A stretch of DNA of 34,902 nt from the NCBI GenBank assembly GCA_964452115.1, contig CAYVKY010000004.1, positions 1 to 34,902 on the forward strand. The letters are read 5' to 3'. A model generated the notes under the pieces. The model saw only the letters and a program-made list of their open reading frames with translations, was not told the origin of the DNA and searched no databases. Made by a program: the position numbers and the translations under genes. Below, piece after piece: positions 24,525 through 32,711 of the stretch. Each line of letters starts with the position of its first letter. Position 1 is the first letter of the stretch. This DNA is from CAYVKY01 sp964452115. GTDB taxonomy: Bacteria > Bacteroidota > Ignavibacteria > Tepidaquicellales > Tepidaquicellaceae.

Positions 24525-26813
24525 CTAATCCATCGTTTTTACTTTTCCTTTGTTTTTCAGGTCTTTCGTTTTATTCGCATCAGGTCTTGAATAATAGTAA
24601 TAATAGTTATAATAATATCCGTACATAGTCTTGAAGTTAAAGTTATTCAGCACACTTCCGAGGAATTTGTTATCGCCGATATTAATCACTCTGTCGTGGC
24701 ATTTCACAAATGCATCAAGCGGAGTTTTGCTTGCCTGTACAACAACTATGGTTCCGTCAGTAATTCTTGAAAGAATTTCCGAGTCAGTAACCGAAATGTA
24801 CGGCGGTGAATCTACAATCACATAATCATATTTCGATTTAACTTTTGAAAGGAAATCTTTCATCTGCTTCGATCCGAGCATTTCGGAAGGATTCGGCGGT
24901 ATTGTGCCGCTGGTAATATAATCGAGGTTTTCGAGTCTTGTTTTCCTTATAATATCATCAAAGTTTACATTATTGAACAGATAATCGCTGATGCCGGGGA
25001 ATCTCTGCGTTTCGAAAATTGCGTGAACTCTCGGTTTGCGCAAGTCGCAATCCAGTAATAATACTTTCTTATCAGCCTGTGCAAACGTGCCAGCGAGGTT
25101 CAGAGCCACAGTTGTTTTCCCTTCGCCGGGAATTGAACTTGTAATCAGAATTGATTTCAAAGGCTCTTCTTCTAATCTTGAAAATGTGACTCTTGTTCTT
25201 AAAGCTTTGAATGACTCCGATGCGGTTGCATTCGGTTTGTTTGCAACTATAAATTCCAGCTGGGACGAACCCATCTCCCTTAACTCTTCGATAGAAGGCA
25301 CCCACGCGAGCACTGGCACTCCGCGGTTTTCCAGATCTTCCGGAGATTTAATAGACCTGTCTAAATAATTTTTCAGGAATGCAAATCCGATTCCGATACC
25401 AAGCCCTAATATACATCCTGCAATTATGATTAATTGTCTGTTGGGCTTGGAAGGCTTGAGCGGCTGTACTGCCTCGTCAATCACATCCACATTACCCAGC
25501 TGCGATCTCTCATTGATAAGAGCTTCCTGATATTTTTCTTCAAGTATTACGAAAAGTTTTTCCGCGGAAAGTTTTGCCCGCTGCAATTTTGCGAGTTCAA
25601 CGACCTGTTCCGGTAGTTTTGAAAAATCACCTTCGTATTTTCCGAGAAGTTTTGAAAGTGAAGTTAACTTTGCTTTGTCTGACTGCACTTCCACATTTGC
25701 CTGAAGAAACCGGTCTGCTGCTGTTCTTTTTTCCTCCGGTGTATTTGCATTAATCGCAGATTTTACAATATCCGTTTTTTGATTTAAAGTCTGCTTTAAA
25801 GGATTTAGCTTTTTATCGTATTCGGAAATAACTTTTTGCTTTAAGGCTTCATCTTTCGGAATTGATAAATCCAGTTCTTTCTGAATTTCAAGTTCGGCAA
25901 CTTTTTTCTGAAGTTCAGTGAAATACTGGTCGTTCAATTTACCTTCAATATAGTTTGGTATGGTAGAATCTATCTTCGATAATTGATTTTTAAGTTCTGA
26001 ATATGCAGTCTGTTTTGACATTAAATCAACCTGCGCAGCATCTTTTGACGCTTCAAATGTTGATATCTGGTCTATTAATTTTTTTGAATAATCATCAAGA
26101 TATAGCATACCGCCCCGCTGCATATATGCCTGAATATCTTCTTCGGATTTCACCAGTTCAGAAGACTTTTTCTCTTTTTCTTCCTCAAGGAATTTCCTGA
26201 TTGCAGTCACTTCCCTGCGGCTGAACTTTAATGAATAGTCAAAATATGTATTAGCATAAACATCCGCTACCAGTTTAGACTCGTAAGGCGACGGACTTTC
26301 CGCAGTAATTTCTACGATGTCCAGTCCCCTTTTCTGACTGATTGTAACGATGCTCGCCAATGAATTAGCAAGAGTTTTCTGCGTTACTACATCGGATTTT
26401 ATTTCCGGATTTCTGTTTACTATATAAAAATATTCCGCCGGATTCGGATTGTGCTTGAAGCTGTCAAGAAGTGTCTGCGACGCAAGTTCCCTGATTTTAT
26501 AACTTTTTAAAATTTCAATCTCATTAGCAATAAACCTGTCTTTCTCTGCTTCCTGCATTCCCGGAATCAGCTCCATATTTAATATATTCCCCTGCGGCTT
26601 ATTAATTTTTACGGTTGTAACTGATTTATAGTAATCCCTTGCATTTGTAACATACAAAATCGTAACAAGCGCTGAAGCAATAAATATTACGATAATGATG
26701 AACAGATTCTGTCTGATAATAGTAATATAATCTTTTATATTATCCGAAGGATGTGCGATTACATTAGATTTTCCCCCCTGCATTTCAGGCTGGATTCGGC
26801 CGTTATTTTCCAA
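24525..26813 (-). CDS. Polysaccharide co-polymerase / tyrosine autokinase (Wzc-like)
   Basis: This 762-residue protein combines a Wzz chain-length domain with a BY-kinase. The N-terminal TM helix (about 37-54) is followed by a long periplasmic coiled-coil region (about 180-420) and the second TM helix (about 455-475). The kinase has Walker A around GEGKTT (563-568), Walker A' in LLLDCDLRKPR and Walker B in YVIVDSPP. A tyrosine-rich tail (MYGYYYNYYYYY) provides the autophosphorylation sites. Such proteins control chain length and export of capsule or exopolysaccharide. The start is taken as TTG at 26813; an ATG at codon 11 is possible. It heads the operon and has a nested palindrome just upstream. 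Confidence 0.93.
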   Translation of the reverse strand: MENNGRIQPEMQGGKSNVIAHPSDNIKDYITIIRQNLFIIIVIFIASALVTILYVTNARDYYKSVTTVKINKPQGNILNMELIPGMQEAEKDRFIANEIEILKSYKIRELASQTLLDSFKHNPNPAEYFYIVNRNPEIKSDVVTQKTLANSLASIVTISQKRGLDIVEITAESPSPYESKLVADVYANTYFDYSLKFSRREVTAIRKFLEEEKEKKSSELVKSEEDIQAYMQRGGMLYLDDYSKKLIDQISTFEASKDAAQVDLMSKQTAYSELKNQLSKIDSTIPNYIEGKLNDQYFTELQKKVAELEIQKELDLSIPKDEALKQKVISEYDKKLNPLKQTLNQKTDIVKSAINANTPEEKRTAADRFLQANVEVQSDKAKLTSLSKLLGKYEGDFSKLPEQVVELAKLQRAKLSAEKLFVILEEKYQEALINERSQLGNVDVIDEAVQPLKPSKPNRQLIIIAGCILGLGIGIGFAFLKNYLDRSIKSPEDLENRGVPVLAWVPSIEELREMGSSQLEFIVANKPNATASESFKALRTRVTFSRLEEEPLKSILITSSIPGEGKTTVALNLAGTFAQADKKVLLLDCDLRKPRVHAIFETQRFPGISDYLFNNVNFDDIIRKTRLENLDYITSGTIPPNPSEMLGSKQMKDFLSKVKSKYDYVIVDSPPYISVTDSEILSRITDGTIVVVQASKTPLDAFVKCHDRVINIGDNKFLGSVLNNFNFKTMYGYYYNYYYYYSRPDANKTKDLKNKGKVKTMD

Positions 26814-26818
26814 TTTTT

Positions 26819-26895
26819 ATACTATATTTGATATATAAAAAAATAATCAACTTTGGTTGCCCAAAGTTGATTATAATATATCAAATCAATAGTAT
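26819..26895. repeat. 77-bp nested imperfect palindrome before wzc
   Basis: Outer arms at 26819-26836 and 26876-26895 are inverted copies that differ by a two-base insertion and a few bases (core ATATATCAAAT...TAGTAT). They flank the perfect 14-bp terminator hairpin at 26843-26874. The whole element lies between the M1 peptidase stop and the wzc start. It could extrude as a cruciform or fold as one long RNA stem. Confidence 0.6.
26843..26874 (-). terminator. Rho-independent terminator after the first M1 peptidase gene / wzc leader hairpin
   Basis: ATAATCAACTTTGG (26843-26856) pairs perfectly with CCAAAGTTGATTAT (26861-26874) around a 4-base loop. On the minus strand it is followed by seven T residues (complement of A 26837-26843), the arrangement of an intrinsic terminator for the peptidase transcript. 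It ends only about 30 bases before the wzc start, so it may also act as a leader or attenuator for the polysaccharide operon. Confidence 0.82.
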
Positions 26896-26900
26896 ATTTG

Positions 26901-26932
26901 AAATGTAAAAATGTAAACTAATTTTTACATTT
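26901..26932 (-). repeat. AT-only hairpin directly after the M1 peptidase stop
   Basis: AAATGTAAAAAT (26901-26912) and ATTTTTACATTT (26921-26932) are exact inverted copies with an 8-base loop. On the minus strand this hairpin starts at the base after the peptidase stop codon and precedes the main terminator. It may protect the mRNA 3' end or help termination. Confidence 0.5.
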
Positions 26933-28951
26933 TTACTTCGTAAGAATCATCTTTTTAGTGTCTAAAAAGTCTCCTGCTTTAATCCTGTAGAAATATACTC
27001 CGCTTGTCAGATTTGTAGCGTTAAATGAAACCGTATATCTTCCGGCAGCCTTATTTTCATTCACTAAAGTAGCAATTTCTCCTCCTTTGATATCATAAAC
27101 CGTAATATTAACTTTCGAATCTTTCGGAACGTCGTAATTAATCGAAGTTACGGGATTGAACGGGTTCGGATAATTCTGACTGAGTTTAAATCTCGATGGA
27201 GTTTGCGTGTACTCATCGTCAATTCCTACTGTCAATGATGCAGTTTTAAGGACTATCATATTCCAAGGGTCAAACTGCATTGAAATCGGCTGTTTATTGA
27301 AAATAAATGTGAACGGCTGATTATTTACATTATTCATTACAAACGCTGAATCAGTAGTTGCATCAGCAAATGTAAACCTCAAAGGCAGTTTCATCGGGAA
27401 GAAACCGGTATTCGTCTGGGTTTGTTTCGCAAGGAAATTCACTCTCCATGTCCCGTTTCCGAGATTTGTAATATTGTATTGGTTTGCGTAAGTCGGATGA
27501 TTTGCCTGAGTGACCCACAGGAAGAACCAATCATAATTCTGTCCGGTAAAAGAATTCAGTTTATTATTAAAATCCTGTGTAACTGCATTTTTAAATTTAA
27601 AGTTGACCGTATCGGTTGCATAAGATTTTATGAATGCAAAAAATGTTGTATCGCCCAGCACATACCTTAGTTGATGAAGAATACAAGCCGACTTATCATA
27701 AGTGATTGCAACGTTAAACAAAGTATTAGCATCAGGAGTAACAACTGCCCACGAAGGATTGTAAATTGCCCATCCGGGATTTTGAGAAAGATACTCGCTT
27801 GCATCCGAATTAATGTTGCTTTTATATGCACTATATCCTCCTGAATAGCCTGCCCAAAGGGCTTCGCAGAATGTTGCAAATCCTTCATTAAGCCATACAT
27901 CAGCCCATGTTCCGCAGGTAATCATATCGCCGAACCACTGATGCGCATATTCGTGGCAGACAACTGATGTGTACCAGCAGTTTGCACAAAGGCTTGTCAG
28001 TGTCTGATTTTCCATACCGCCCCACACAAATCCTGAGCCTGACGGAAGTGTTGCAAATCCATTTTTTTCAAATGGCATTTCACCGAACATTGACGAATAA
28101 AAAGTTGTCATCGGAACTAATGAATTTCTTGCCGATGTATAACTTTCACCGTTATTATAATAAAATCTAATCGGCACACTGTCTATCGGATTTGAAGGTC
28201 TGTGCCAGTAAACCAAATCAAGGTTATAATTCACCTTACCTGTTATTACGGTCAGATAAGTTGCTACAGGGTCTCTGCTCACCCAATGATACCAGATTGT
28301 ATCGCCGGAAACCGTTGAATCGGCAAGCCTTCCATTGGAGCCGAGTTTAACGGTGGTCGGAGTATTTACTGTGATGTCAGTGAGTGCCTTGTCAGAAGGT
28401 CTGTCCCAGCAGGGCATCCAGAGTCTTGCACCTTCGGGTTCACAATCTGTAAATACCACCCCGTTATATGTATAAAATCCTCCGTCATTCGAAGTTGCAA
28501 TATGACGGTAATAAATTTTCATATCAACATATTCGTTGGGATTGTAAGTTCTGTCCATCGTAATATTCAGCAAATTATTCGACTGCGAGAAATTCAATAA
28601 TGCACCTCCTACGATTCTTATTGAATCAATTGCAAGCGAAGTTCCTACTGCATTCAGATAAATGGAAGTTAGAGTTGAGTCAACTCTGAAATAAATCCGG
28701 TTAACTGCATTATATGTTTTCGGATAGGGAGATTTGAAACAGTTGTAAATGTTTAAATTCAGAGTGTATTTCTGAACATCAAAAGAATGCCTCGGAGCAT
28801 TGTTGCTTAAATCTTCAAGAAATTGTTTTGATGCTTTTTGTTTTTGGCGGGCACAGAATTCACTGCCGGGTTGTGTGCTGTAATCCTGCCCAAACACTAT
28901 AGCCGGCACTATTGTAACAAGCAATAGAAATATTAGTAATGAGTGTTTCAT
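26933..28951 (-). CDS. Secreted M1-family aminopeptidase with T9SS sorting domain
   Basis: This 672-residue protein has a signal peptide (about 1-21, ending VFGQ) and an N-terminal beta domain. The gluzincin core has the exopeptidase motif GGMEN at 311-315, HEYAH at 333-337 with the third zinc ligand Glu356 in NEGFATF, and a downstream YDKSA carrying the likely catalytic Tyr. A T9SS C-terminal domain starts near residue 590 (NYPNPFNPVTSINY) and ends GVYFYRIKAGDF...KKMILTK. The usual M1 C-terminal helical domain is replaced by a short beta region and the sorting domain. It should digest peptides outside the cell. A second M1 gene lies 80 bases upstream on the same strand. Confidence 0.93.
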   Translation of the reverse strand: MKHSLLIFLLLVTIVPAIVFGQDYSTQPGSEFCARQKQKASKQFLEDLSNNAPRHSFDVQKYTLNLNIYNCFKSPYPKTYNAVNRIYFRVDSTLTSIYLNAVGTSLAIDSIRIVGGALLNFSQSNNLLNITMDRTYNPNEYVDMKIYYRHIATSNDGGFYTYNGVVFTDCEPEGARLWMPCWDRPSDKALTDITVNTPTTVKLGSNGRLADSTVSGDTIWYHWVSRDPVATYLTVITGKVNYNLDLVYWHRPSNPIDSVPIRFYYNNGESYTSARNSLVPMTTFYSSMFGEMPFEKNGFATLPSGSGFVWGGMENQTLTSLCANCWYTSVVCHEYAHQWFGDMITCGTWADVWLNEGFATFCEALWAGYSGGYSAYKSNINSDASEYLSQNPGWAIYNPSWAVVTPDANTLFNVAITYDKSACILHQLRYVLGDTTFFAFIKSYATDTVNFKFKNAVTQDFNNKLNSFTGQNYDWFFLWVTQANHPTYANQYNITNLGNGTWRVNFLAKQTQTNTGFFPMKLPLRFTFADATTDSAFVMNNVNNQPFTFIFNKQPISMQFDPWNMIVLKTASLTVGIDDEYTQTPSRFKLSQNYPNPFNPVTSINYDVPKDSKVNITVYDIKGGEIATLVNENKAAGRYTVSFNATNLTSGVYFYRIKAGDFLDTKKMILTK

Positions 28952-29031
28952 TTTAATGTTATTTAATAATTTTAGTAATATATATATATTAATTTTGAAA
29001 GTAAATTTAATAAGAATTCAGATGATTTCAC

Positions 29032-30912
29032 TTATTTTATAATTACCAATTTCTTACTGTCTATAAAATTGTCATTTGCATAAAGTATGTAAAAATATAC
29101 TCCGCTCGCATAGTTTTCAGCGTTAAAAATTGCCTTATATATTCCGGGAGGCTGATTTTGATTAACAACAATTTTTATCTGACGTCCCCGCGCATCATAC
29201 ACAATAAGTTTTACCGGCTCATAATGCAATATGCTGTATTCGATTGTTGTTACCGGATTGAAAGGATTAGGATAATTCTGCTTCAGATAATATTGAACCG
29301 GTATGCGCGGCTCATCACCTTTTTTATCTTTAAGAATTAAATTATCGGGGTCGAGTTCAATACTGACCGGTTTCCCCTTAATTCCGAAACTATAATTTTG
29401 TTCCTGTTGAAAATTTAATAATGTAATTATAGTATCGCCATAGTCACTCTTAACAAGCACCTGCACCGGCATTGTAAAATATAACGGATTTGTGTTTACT
29501 TTCTGCGATAAATTCAGATACACTTGGTAATTGTTATTCCCTGCGTCAACGTAAGAATATGAAATTGTATAAGCAGGATAATTCTCACCGTAAATCCATT
29601 CATCAAAAAAATATTTCAGATTACTTCCCGAAGTACTTTCACAAACTCTTTGAAAATCTTCTGTGACTGCAGTTTTGTAAGCAAGTGCGGTGTCATTCAC
29701 ATAATTTCTGAGGCATCTGAAAAATAAGCTGTCGCCTAATATCCCCCTCAGCATATGCAGAATCACTGCACCTTTTGAATAACTTCTGTTATTATTGAAA
29801 ATCTCCGATATGCTGCTGACATCCCTCACATACACAGACCCTGTTGCTTTTTTTGCGCTGTTCATTTTCATAGTCATAATGCTGTGATATGCGCTGTCAC
29901 CGTATTGTGCCTGCATCATCAGCGCTTCACAATATGACGCAAAACCTTCGTTCAGCCAGATATGATGCCAGTCCCTGCAGGTTACCTTGTCACCGAACCA
30001 CTGATGCGACAATTCGTGAGCTATCACCCCTTCACTGAAATTTCCTAATGAAGTAATAGTCTGATGTTCCATTCCGCCGTTGAAGTTTATTTCCGCGTGT
30101 CCGTATTTTTCCCTCAGAAACGGATACTGCGTAAACATGCCCGAAAACACCGATAAATAATACGGCGTTTCATTTATATTCTGCCGTACTGTTTCATAAT
30201 CTTCAGGATAAATATAATGCTGCACAGGCATTGAATCATTCTTAGCATAACGGTAATACTGCACGGTATAATTATAATTGCTAATAGCAACCGAAATCAG
30301 ATACACGGATACAGGATATGAATTTTTCCAAAGATATGAAACCGTTCCGTCATTATTATGAACCGTAGATATTAATAAACCGTTTGAAACGCCTGTATTT
30401 CCTTCGGGGCACGTAATTTTAACAAGAGACGAATCTGCTTTATCCGTAATTGAATTCTTACAGGGAAACCAGTCCTGTGAACCGTACGGTTCACTCAGCG
30501 ACCAGACTACCGGTACCCCGCCGTGATTTGAAAATTCGAAGCTGCCGCTGCCGGTCGGGACGGGAGTTCCGTGATAATAAATGTGCAGGTTATATTCATC
30601 CGCTGCGACCGAAGGTGCAATGTAAATTCTATCCGCGTTGTGTGAATACGAAGCATAATTACTTTCGATTCCGAGTGAATCAACGCTCATTGAGGATGAG
30701 AAATTCAAAAAGAAGATGCCTGCATACGATGCCAGAGGTTTTACTTTTAAATCTGCTCTGCATTGAATCTGCTGCAGAGGGATATTTACTTTAAGGTCTA
30801 TTAAATAATATTGAACGGTAATTGATGAATCGGGGTATGGAATATTAATGGATGCTTTTGAAGTACCGGCAGTGACTATAAAAAGAAGCAGTATCAGAAA
30901 AATTTTTCTCAT
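29032..30912 (-). CDS. Second secreted M1-family metallopeptidase with T9SS sorting domain
   Basis: The frame extends to 30984, but the ATG at 30912 is preferred because it begins a signal peptide (MRKIFLILLLFIVTAGTSKA) and lies 7 bases after the upstream stop. The 626-residue product has GGMEH at 279-283 (His in place of the common Asn), HELSH at 299-303, Glu322 in NEGFAS, and YSKGAVILHML with the likely catalytic Tyr. The T9SS domain starts near residue 546 (NYPNPFNPVTTIEY) and ends GVYFYILYANDNF...KKLVIIK. It is a diverged paralogue of the neighbouring M1 enzyme and is encoded at the end of a run of housekeeping genes. Confidence 0.92.
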   Translation of the reverse strand: MRKIFLILLLFIVTAGTSKASINIPYPDSSITVQYYLIDLKVNIPLQQIQCRADLKVKPLASYAGIFFLNFSSSMSVDSLGIESNYASYSHNADRIYIAPSVAADEYNLHIYYHGTPVPTGSGSFEFSNHGGVPVVWSLSEPYGSQDWFPCKNSITDKADSSLVKITCPEGNTGVSNGLLISTVHNNDGTVSYLWKNSYPVSVYLISVAISNYNYTVQYYRYAKNDSMPVQHYIYPEDYETVRQNINETPYYLSVFSGMFTQYPFLREKYGHAEINFNGGMEHQTITSLGNFSEGVIAHELSHQWFGDKVTCRDWHHIWLNEGFASYCEALMMQAQYGDSAYHSIMTMKMNSAKKATGSVYVRDVSSISEIFNNNRSYSKGAVILHMLRGILGDSLFFRCLRNYVNDTALAYKTAVTEDFQRVCESTSGSNLKYFFDEWIYGENYPAYTISYSYVDAGNNNYQVYLNLSQKVNTNPLYFTMPVQVLVKSDYGDTIITLLNFQQEQNYSFGIKGKPVSIELDPDNLILKDKKGDEPRIPVQYYLKQNYPNPFNPVTTIEYSILHYEPVKLIVYDARGRQIKIVVNQNQPPGIYKAIFNAENYASGVYFYILYANDNFIDSKKLVIIK

Positions 30913-30919
30913 ACTAAAA

Positions 30920-31540
30920 TTATTTTTTGGTAAGAACGTTAAATTTTTTAAGAAACTGTCTGTGGGATTTATAATGCAGCGCATGCAGCCCGAGTGACGA
31001 AGCTGCGTCTATATTGGCTTTCATATCGTCTATCAGCAAAGTTTCGCTTTTAACAAATTTATATTTTTTTAATGTGTGCAGAAATATTTTTTTTGAAGGT
31101 TTCATCATCCCTGTTTTGTAAGATAGCACTTTATTTCTGATTAAATTTACATAGGGGAAATTTTTATTAATAAAATTAAAGTGCAAAATATCCGTATTGG
31201 AAAGCAAAACGACTTTGAATTTATTGTCCTTAATTATTTTTTCCAGAAAATTTTTCATATAGGTATTTTCCCAGAAAATATCCGCATATAAATAAATAAA
31301 ATCCTTGTAACCTGTTTTTAAATCGAATTTTTTCTTAATGATTCTGAATGCCTGCCTCGGAAGAATCTTTCCCGTGCAAAGTTTATCTCCGAGTTTTTTT
31401 TCGGAAATAAACCTGCAGAGAGCCGCAGGCTGCAGTTTTTTTTCAAGCCGTGACACGCCGTCGTAAAAATACCAGAAGTCATAATATACAAGCGTGTTCC
31501 CTAAATCGAAAATGATATTTTTTATTTTGCTATTGGACAT
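30920..31540 (-). CDS. HAD-superfamily hydrolase (HAD-IA type)
   Basis: This 206-residue protein has HAD motif I as IIFDLGNTLVYYD, motif II as VVLLSNTD near residue 112, a motif III Lys in GMMKPSKKIF near 147, and motif IV as LLIDDMKANIDAA near 170. The second motif I acid (DxD) is replaced by Gly, as in the YihX-type FDLGN subgroup, which still has phosphatase members. A helical cap lies between motifs I and II. It is likely a small-molecule phosphatase, with the substrate unknown. Its ATG shares one base with the gpmA stop (TAATG), so it is tightly coupled to gpmA. Confidence 0.85.
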   Translation of the reverse strand: MSNSKIKNIIFDLGNTLVYYDFWYFYDGVSRLEKKLQPAALCRFISEKKLGDKLCTGKILPRQAFRIIKKKFDLKTGYKDFIYLYADIFWENTYMKNFLEKIIKDNKFKVVLLSNTDILHFNFINKNFPYVNLIRNKVLSYKTGMMKPSKKIFLHTLKKYKFVKSETLLIDDMKANIDAASSLGLHALHYKSHRQFLKKFNVLTKK

Positions 31541-32145
31541 TAAAGATATTTTGAATCGAGAATATTCAATTCATTGTCCAGTACGTACTGCTTTGGCACA
31601 CCTGTCGGAATTTCAGTGTTCACGATTTCATCTTTTGTCAGATTTTCAAGAAACATCACAAGTGCTCTCAGAGAGTTTCCGTGCGCAACTACAAGGATAT
31701 TTTTACCTGCTTCCAGGTCGGGTTTTATCTTCGATTCATAATATGGAAGAACCCTCTTCGCAGTATCCTCAAGGCTTTCACCGTTTGGCGGTGCAACATC
31801 ATAGCTGCGTCTCCAGAGCTTCACCTGCTCGTCTCCGAATTTTTTTCTGGTTTCGTCTTTATTCAATCCCTGAAGGTCGCCGTACATTCTTTCATTCAGA
31901 GCTTTGTCCTTTTCGACCGGTAAATGATTCGCTCCCATTTCTTCAATTATGATATCCAGAGTTTTTTGGGCGCGCACAAGTGCAGACGTGTATGCCTTGT
32001 CAAATTTATATCCTTTGAGTTTTTTACCTGCTTCGTGAGCTTCCTCAATTCCGAGCTGTGACAAGTCTATATCCACCCACCCGGTAAAGCGGTTTTCAAG
32101 ATTCCACTGTGATTGTCCGTGTCTGACGAGTATTAAATTTGGCAT
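31540..32145 (-). CDS. gpmA: 2,3-bisphosphoglycerate-dependent phosphoglycerate mutase
   Basis: This 201-residue enzyme has the phosphohistidine motif LVRHGQSQWNLENRFTGW (His9), the TSALVRAQKT arginine block, the general acid in LNERMYGDLQGLNK near 86-99, and the second catalytic His in VVAHGNSLRAL near 152. The R-H-G, NERxYGDLQG and AHGNSLRAL blocks mark a true dPGM rather than a broad-specificity phosphatase. It is shorter than the roughly 250-residue enterobacterial enzyme, like the compact forms of other bacteria. It interconverts 3- and 2-phosphoglycerate in glycolysis. Confidence 0.93.
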   Translation of the reverse strand: MPNLILVRHGQSQWNLENRFTGWVDIDLSQLGIEEAHEAGKKLKGYKFDKAYTSALVRAQKTLDIIIEEMGANHLPVEKDKALNERMYGDLQGLNKDETRKKFGDEQVKLWRRSYDVAPPNGESLEDTAKRVLPYYESKIKPDLEAGKNILVVAHGNSLRALVMFLENLTKDEIVNTEIPTGVPKQYVLDNELNILDSKYL

Positions 32146-32156
32146 ATAATTATAAT

Positions 32157-32708
32157 TTATTTATTAATCCACTTAATTGAGCATCCTATTGATGTAACCT
32201 GATTTTCGATGGAATCCTTACCCGCGAGCAAGTCATCTATAGCATTTTTCAAATCCCGGCTGGTAACCATTGATTCGTCTTTCCAGTTGTCATCAAGTCT
32301 TCCTCTGTATTTAAGAATTCTTTTCTGATTGTAAACATAAATATCCGGCGTGCATATTGCATCATACTGCCTTGCTGTTTCCTGCGATTCATCTCTAAGA
32401 TACGGAAAGTTCATTTTCCATTCGTCAAAATAAATTTTCATTTTCTCAAATGAATCCTCCGGATATCCCTTGTCATCATTGCTGTTGATTGCCAGAAACC
32501 TGACACCCTTATCATAATATTCCTGCTGAAGCTTTATAAACCTCGGAATCACCGCCTGAACATAGGGACAGTGATTGCACATAAAAATAATTATGAGCAG
32601 TTCTGCATCGCCGAAATCAGAAGGCGAATACATTTTACCGTCCGTTGCAGGCAGCCGGAAATCAATAACCGGTGTATTCAGATTCAATTGATTGTTTGCA
32701 GTCGGCAT
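32157..32708 (-). CDS. Thioredoxin-fold protein with CxxC active site
   Basis: This 183-residue protein begins like AhpC/TSA-related redoxins (NTPVIDFRLPATDGKMYSPSDF). The thioredoxin-fold active site CNHCPYV lies near residue 44-50, and a cis-Pro segment ICTPDIYVY near 118. There is no signal peptide or lipobox, so it should act in the cytosol. The CNHCPYVQA form belongs to a group usually annotated as thioredoxin family or redoxin-domain protein, of unproven substrate. It lies 3 bases after the upstream acidic protein gene and 11 bases before gpmA. Confidence 0.87.
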   Translation of the reverse strand: MPTANNQLNLNTPVIDFRLPATDGKMYSPSDFGDAELLIIIFMCNHCPYVQAVIPRFIKLQQEYYDKGVRFLAINSNDDKGYPEDSFEKMKIYFDEWKMNFPYLRDESQETARQYDAICTPDIYVYNQKRILKYRGRLDDNWKDESMVTSRDLKNAIDDLLAGKDSIENQVTSIGCSIKWINK

Positions 32709-32711
32709 AAT

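Noticed and set aside
26819..26895. Invertible capsule promoter (phase switch) as in Bacteroides
   Set aside because: The inverted arms enclose only about 40 bases that are themselves a near-perfect palindrome, so inversion would change almost nothing, and no invertase gene is nearby.
30912..30984. N-terminal extension of the second M1 peptidase to 30984
   Set aside because: The extra 24 codons precede a textbook signal peptide and overlap the HAD gene; the ATG at 30912 fits better.
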